From assembly GCA_032718475.1 (NCBI GenBank), contig JAUCBJ010002068.1, positions 1 through 32,369 of the forward strand: a stretch of DNA of 32,369 bases. The letters run 5' to 3'. This document shows, piece by piece, positions 29,766 to 32,369 of the stretch. This stretch comes from Nemertoderma westbladi (Eukaryota > Xenacoelomorpha > Nemertodermatida > Nemertodermatidae). The notes under the pieces are model-generated. The model saw nothing but the letters and a program-made list of their open reading frames with translations, was not told the origin of the DNA and did no database searches. The position numbers and the translations under genes are program-made. Numbering within the stretch: position 1 is the stretch's first letter; every line of letters begins with the position of its first letter.

Positions 29766-30037
29766 GTCCGAAATAGGGTTATTATAATTACCAATTTTAT
29801 TAAATATAATTAACTTCTAAATAATTTGGATTATGACTTAGTGTTAGGGTTACAGGACATGCCCACTGTAATCTGACTTTACACAAACAAAAATCACCTC
29901 AATATGGCAGCCCCAGACTGTCGTTTTTTTCTCGTGTTTGTTTGTTGGCTATAGTTAGGCAGGTCTACTATCAATATTCCTATTTATTAGCTAGAAAAAA
30001 ATTTTGGTAGCATTTTTTAGGCACCATTTTCACTTAC
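29766..30037. other. Spacer or intron 3' of a minus-strand exon
   Basis: AT-rich. A 16-codon plus-strand frame from ATG 29903 reads MAAPDCRFFLVFVCWL, signal-peptide-like but ending at once in a stop. Not called as a gene. Confidence 0.35.
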
Positions 30038-30217
30038 CTTGTTTCTGGCAGAACTTTAAGTAAACAAACCCAATCTTTAAATTCTGGAACAAGATGTTTT
30101 TTGTAATATGTAGTATGTGTTACGGATGTAATATGAAATGATTTTTTATATTTCATATAATAACTTCCAATCACTATAGGCATAAGGTGAAAAGTAAATT
30201 TTTGACAATGTGTCATA
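30038..30217 (-). CDS. Internal exon of an unidentified gene
   Basis: 180 nt on the minus strand, bounded by a good acceptor (TTTTTTAGAATTATTTCAG, AG at 30219-30218) and a perfect donor AAG|GTAAGT (GT at 30037-30036). The frame is open throughout: MTHCQKFTFHLMPIVIGSYY, then THTTYYKKHLVPEFKDWVCL and LKVLPET. It starts with one nt and ends with two nt of split codons, so both introns are phase 2 (a symmetric exon). I do not recognise the protein. A decayed relative lies just upstream at about 30316-30386. Confidence 0.5.
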
Positions 30218-30315
30218 CTGAAATAATTCTAAAAAATATTTTTTTAATTCACTAACAGTAAGCCGACGATTGCAGTTCCAATGAGACTATTTTAATCTTC
30301 ATACGACCTCCCAAA

Positions 30316-30386
30316 CTCTTTTTACAACATATTAATGATTCCGATCACTATGCCTACGGTGAAAATTAGTTTTTGTCGATTCGACA
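30316..30386 (-). pseudogene. Decayed tandem copy of part of the exon at 30038-30217
   Basis: The DNA at 30316-30386 aligns with 30141-30215 (shared CAATCACTAT / CGATCACTAT, GGTGAAAA, TTTTTG-C-A blocks), but the coding frame is broken by several stops. This suggests an old local duplication of the exon's 5' half, with the outer copy dead. Confidence 0.4.
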
Positions 30387-31197
30387 GACTATAAATGATG
30401 TCAACTGATGAAATTCCAGAACGTTAATTAATCAAATAATCAGACCGACAATTTGATTAAACTAGCTACTGGAGCAAAACATACTACAACAAAACATTTT
30501 AATACCAAATTTATTAATAATTACCAACATAATTACTGTTCTAGAATAAATAATGCGAAATCAACAGAAAAAACTTCTTGAATATTGATTGGATAAATAT
30601 TTTTATTCTTAAATTTTAACTTTTTCGCTCGAATATACCCCAAAATTTGGGAGAGAAATTTTCGCTTTTTTCCCGGCGAAAAAAGTAAAATAAAATATTT
30701 TTGTGGACTTTCTTAAATTTTATTAAATGTGTTTAAAGAGCAACGACGTAGAAAAGGTTTGCAAGTAATTTGACCAAAATCCATTGACACACTCGAAAAA
30801 GTTATTGCCACTTTATCGTCTACAAGGCGAACTCCGAAACGGAACTCAATATCCAATATTGGTTTATGTTGTTAAGCGGCTCTCTAGTTACGTAATAAAT
30901 ATTCGAGAACACTAAATAGTGCAGTTCAATTTATTTGGTAGCACTACTGTACTGCAGTGTTTCGCTAGGTTTTATTATAGAATTGAGCAACAAAAAAGTA
31001 CCAATTTAAGAATAAAATTACGCATTATATGGGAAAAAAAGTAGAACATTTTTTTTTCAATATTCTCTCGACCCTTAACGCAAATTCCTATTAACTCTGA
31101 ACTAACAATAAGTTAATAGCTATAATAATATACTAATAAAAAATACGGAAAATAAAAAACAAATTACTAAAATATAAATAAATAATAATTATTTCAG
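30387..31197. other. AT-rich spacer or intron
   Basis: No gene or RNA seen. A good branch-point-like TTACTAAAA lies near 31164, about 30 nt ahead of the acceptor of the plus-strand exon. Confidence 0.4.
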
Positions 31198-31288
31198 ATC
31201 GGCGGTTCAGTTGGTTTTATCAAACGTTCTCCAACTTATAGCTGACAGCAATGTACCAGAACACCGACTAGCTACCCGCTTACTAAAG
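31198..31288 (+). CDS. Internal exon of an unidentified gene
   Basis: 91 nt flanked by TTATTTCAG (AG 31196-31197) and the donor AAAG|GTAAAA (GT 31289-31290). Read after one nt it encodes 30 codons without a stop, starting SAVQLVLSNV and ending EHRLATRLLK; the middle is LQLIADSNVP. The other two frames are closed or less protein-like. The preceding intron is phase 2 and the following one phase 0. The alternating hydrophobic pattern suggests an alpha-helical repeat or helical bundle. The family is unknown and no neighbouring exon was found within the window. Confidence 0.6.
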
Positions 31289-31599
31289 GTAAAACAACTT
31301 TAATTATACTGATGTTCTAGAACATGTGGGATTGTTCTTGTTATTATTTTACGTTTTCTATTAATTTTATATAATTGTCGCTAAAACAGTTGCTCTTTCC
31401 GCTAAATTATAATTATTTATTGTTAAATTTCTGGATTACTCAACGCTGGTCTATGGAAGAGCCGTAATCCACATATTTATTTATCTCTCACGCTGTCTTG
31501 GTTACCATAAATAACATTTATCAACTATTTCTTGTTGCAGTTACCTAATATACGAAATTGCCTAATATAAGTTATTTTTTATACTACCTAGTATATATA
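31289..31599. other. AT-rich intron or spacer
   Basis: Follows the exon donor; no further feature seen before the mariner-like element. Confidence 0.4.
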
Positions 31600-32235
31600 C
31601 AGGGTGTTCCACAAAATTTGACACGTTTTTGTTTTTTAATAACTTTGCGCAATCTTAACCTAATTTTCTAGTTTTGGTGGCAATCGGAAGCCAAAAGATA
31701 AACTTTGGTTTGGGTATAGCATGTTTTAGTTGCTATTGAAACTTAGTTGCTATGTAAAACAAGAGTTTGATTATCCACTTAAATTTACTGTAAATATAAA
31801 GGTATAAAACTGCACATATTAGTGAAATAATGAAACATATATGATATAGGTAGTGGGCTAAAATAGTTTAAGATTGGGTAAGTTTATAATGAGTTTACTA
31901 CTACTTTATACTAATTTAATTTATTTAATTATAATAATTTACTACTAATAAACTTCAATATGTCCTCCTCCAATATGCTGGACGTGATCCTGTCTGCTGC
32001 GCATCTCCTTGAAGCAATTAGCGAAGTAATCCGATTCATCGTCCCCAAAGTTTTCGTTTAGAAACTCTCCAATAAGCCCCAGTGGGGTGGTGCGCCATCT
32101 TGCAATATTCCATACCCAAACCAAAGTTTAAGTTAATCTTTTGGCTTCAAATTGCCACAAAAACTAGGAAATTCGGTTGAGATCGCGCAAAGTTTTTAAA
32201 AAACAAAAACGTGTCAAATTTTGTGGAACACCCTG
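31600..32235 (-). mobile_element. Internally deleted mariner-like element with long TIRs
   Basis: 636 bp with inverted termini CAGGGTGTTCCACAAAATTT. The arms at about 31600-31718 and 32112-32235 pair over some 120 bp with scattered mismatches. TA dinucleotides flank both ends (31598-31599, 32236-32237), as expected for TA target duplication in the Tc1/mariner superfamily. Minus-strand transposase remnants (31945-32102) assign it to that superfamily. With most of the transposase deleted it is non-autonomous. Confidence 0.85.
31945..32102 (-). pseudogene. Mariner-like transposase remnant
   Basis: Minus strand starts QDGAPPHW (32102-32079), the motif around the second catalytic Asp of mariner-type DDE transposases. 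A frameshift follows. The other frame continues GLIGEFLNENFGD, then directly FANCFKEMRSRQDHVQHI and GGGHIE near the C-terminus, with a stop at 31945. The region between NFGD and the C-terminal helix, including the third catalytic acidic residue, is missing, so it is an internal deletion derivative. Confidence 0.7.
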
Positions 32236-32369
32236 TATATTCGTCAACATGTTCTATTATTTTTATAATTATTACATTTATTATATTACATTACATATTA
32301 TTATTACATTTTTTTAAATAGTTCTAAATTAATATACTTGAAAATATAGCGGAGCCAGTTTTAGTTATT
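32236..32369. other. AT-rich flank
   Basis: Nothing recognisable; TTATTACATT-type low complexity to the end of the window. Confidence 0.4.

Overview
The window is animal nuclear DNA, AT-rich (roughly two thirds A+T by eye), dominated by transposable-element debris, with a few host genes or exons. The evidence for a metazoan is a cysteine-string protein gene, a Copia element whose primer-binding site matches the 3' end of animal initiator tRNA-Met, classical GT-AG exon borders, and CTCF-consensus motifs. The mix of mobile-element types, and the very frequent palindromes ACCGGT and AGGCCT, suggest a marine invertebrate. I cannot name the phylum from this sequence.

Layout: 1-2.6 kb holds a foldback repeat and two head-to-head fragments of a non-LTR reverse transcriptase. 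At 2.65-3.29 kb is an intact gene for a small secreted, cysteine-rich, probably GPI-anchored protein. 3.3-7.7 kb is AT-rich spacer with another LINE C-terminal scrap. 7.9-9.3 kb contains a LINE 3' end, a foldback element, an exon-like segment and an 11-copy 32-bp minisatellite apparently grown from that exon. 9.36-14.47 kb is a complete, very young Copia retrotransposon on the minus strand: near-identical LTRs, 5-bp target duplication, PBS, PPT and one 1478-aa gag-pol frame. It is followed by a third LINE 3' end. 15-17.9 kb is spacer with a 12-bp microsatellite.

At 17.9-18.5 kb (minus) lies an intact single-exon cysteine-string protein gene (DNAJC5 type). 19.1-20.2 kb has a foldback element and two CTCF-like motifs exactly 150 bp apart. 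At 20.8-21.5 kb (minus) is a broken but clearly coding-like segment, interrupted by a nearly perfect 41-bp hairpin. That hairpin fills most of what would be a 97-nt GT-AG intron joining two segments in frame. 21.7-26.6 kb is bracketed by inverted copies of a 274-bp repeat. It contains a GIVAG-coding minisatellite and a frameshifted ORF with a PHD-like Cys/His cluster, possibly one decayed mobile element. The right end has a candidate promoter region (27.15-27.3 kb), a G-rich-ended element, two isolated exons with good splice sites on opposite strands, and an internally deleted mariner-like element with 120-130-bp terminal inverted repeats.

The host genes show no operon-like cooperation. The only multi-part functional unit is the Copia element, which has every cis signal and enzyme domain expected for autonomy. 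The most unusual structure is the hairpin intron-like insertion at about 21.0 kb.
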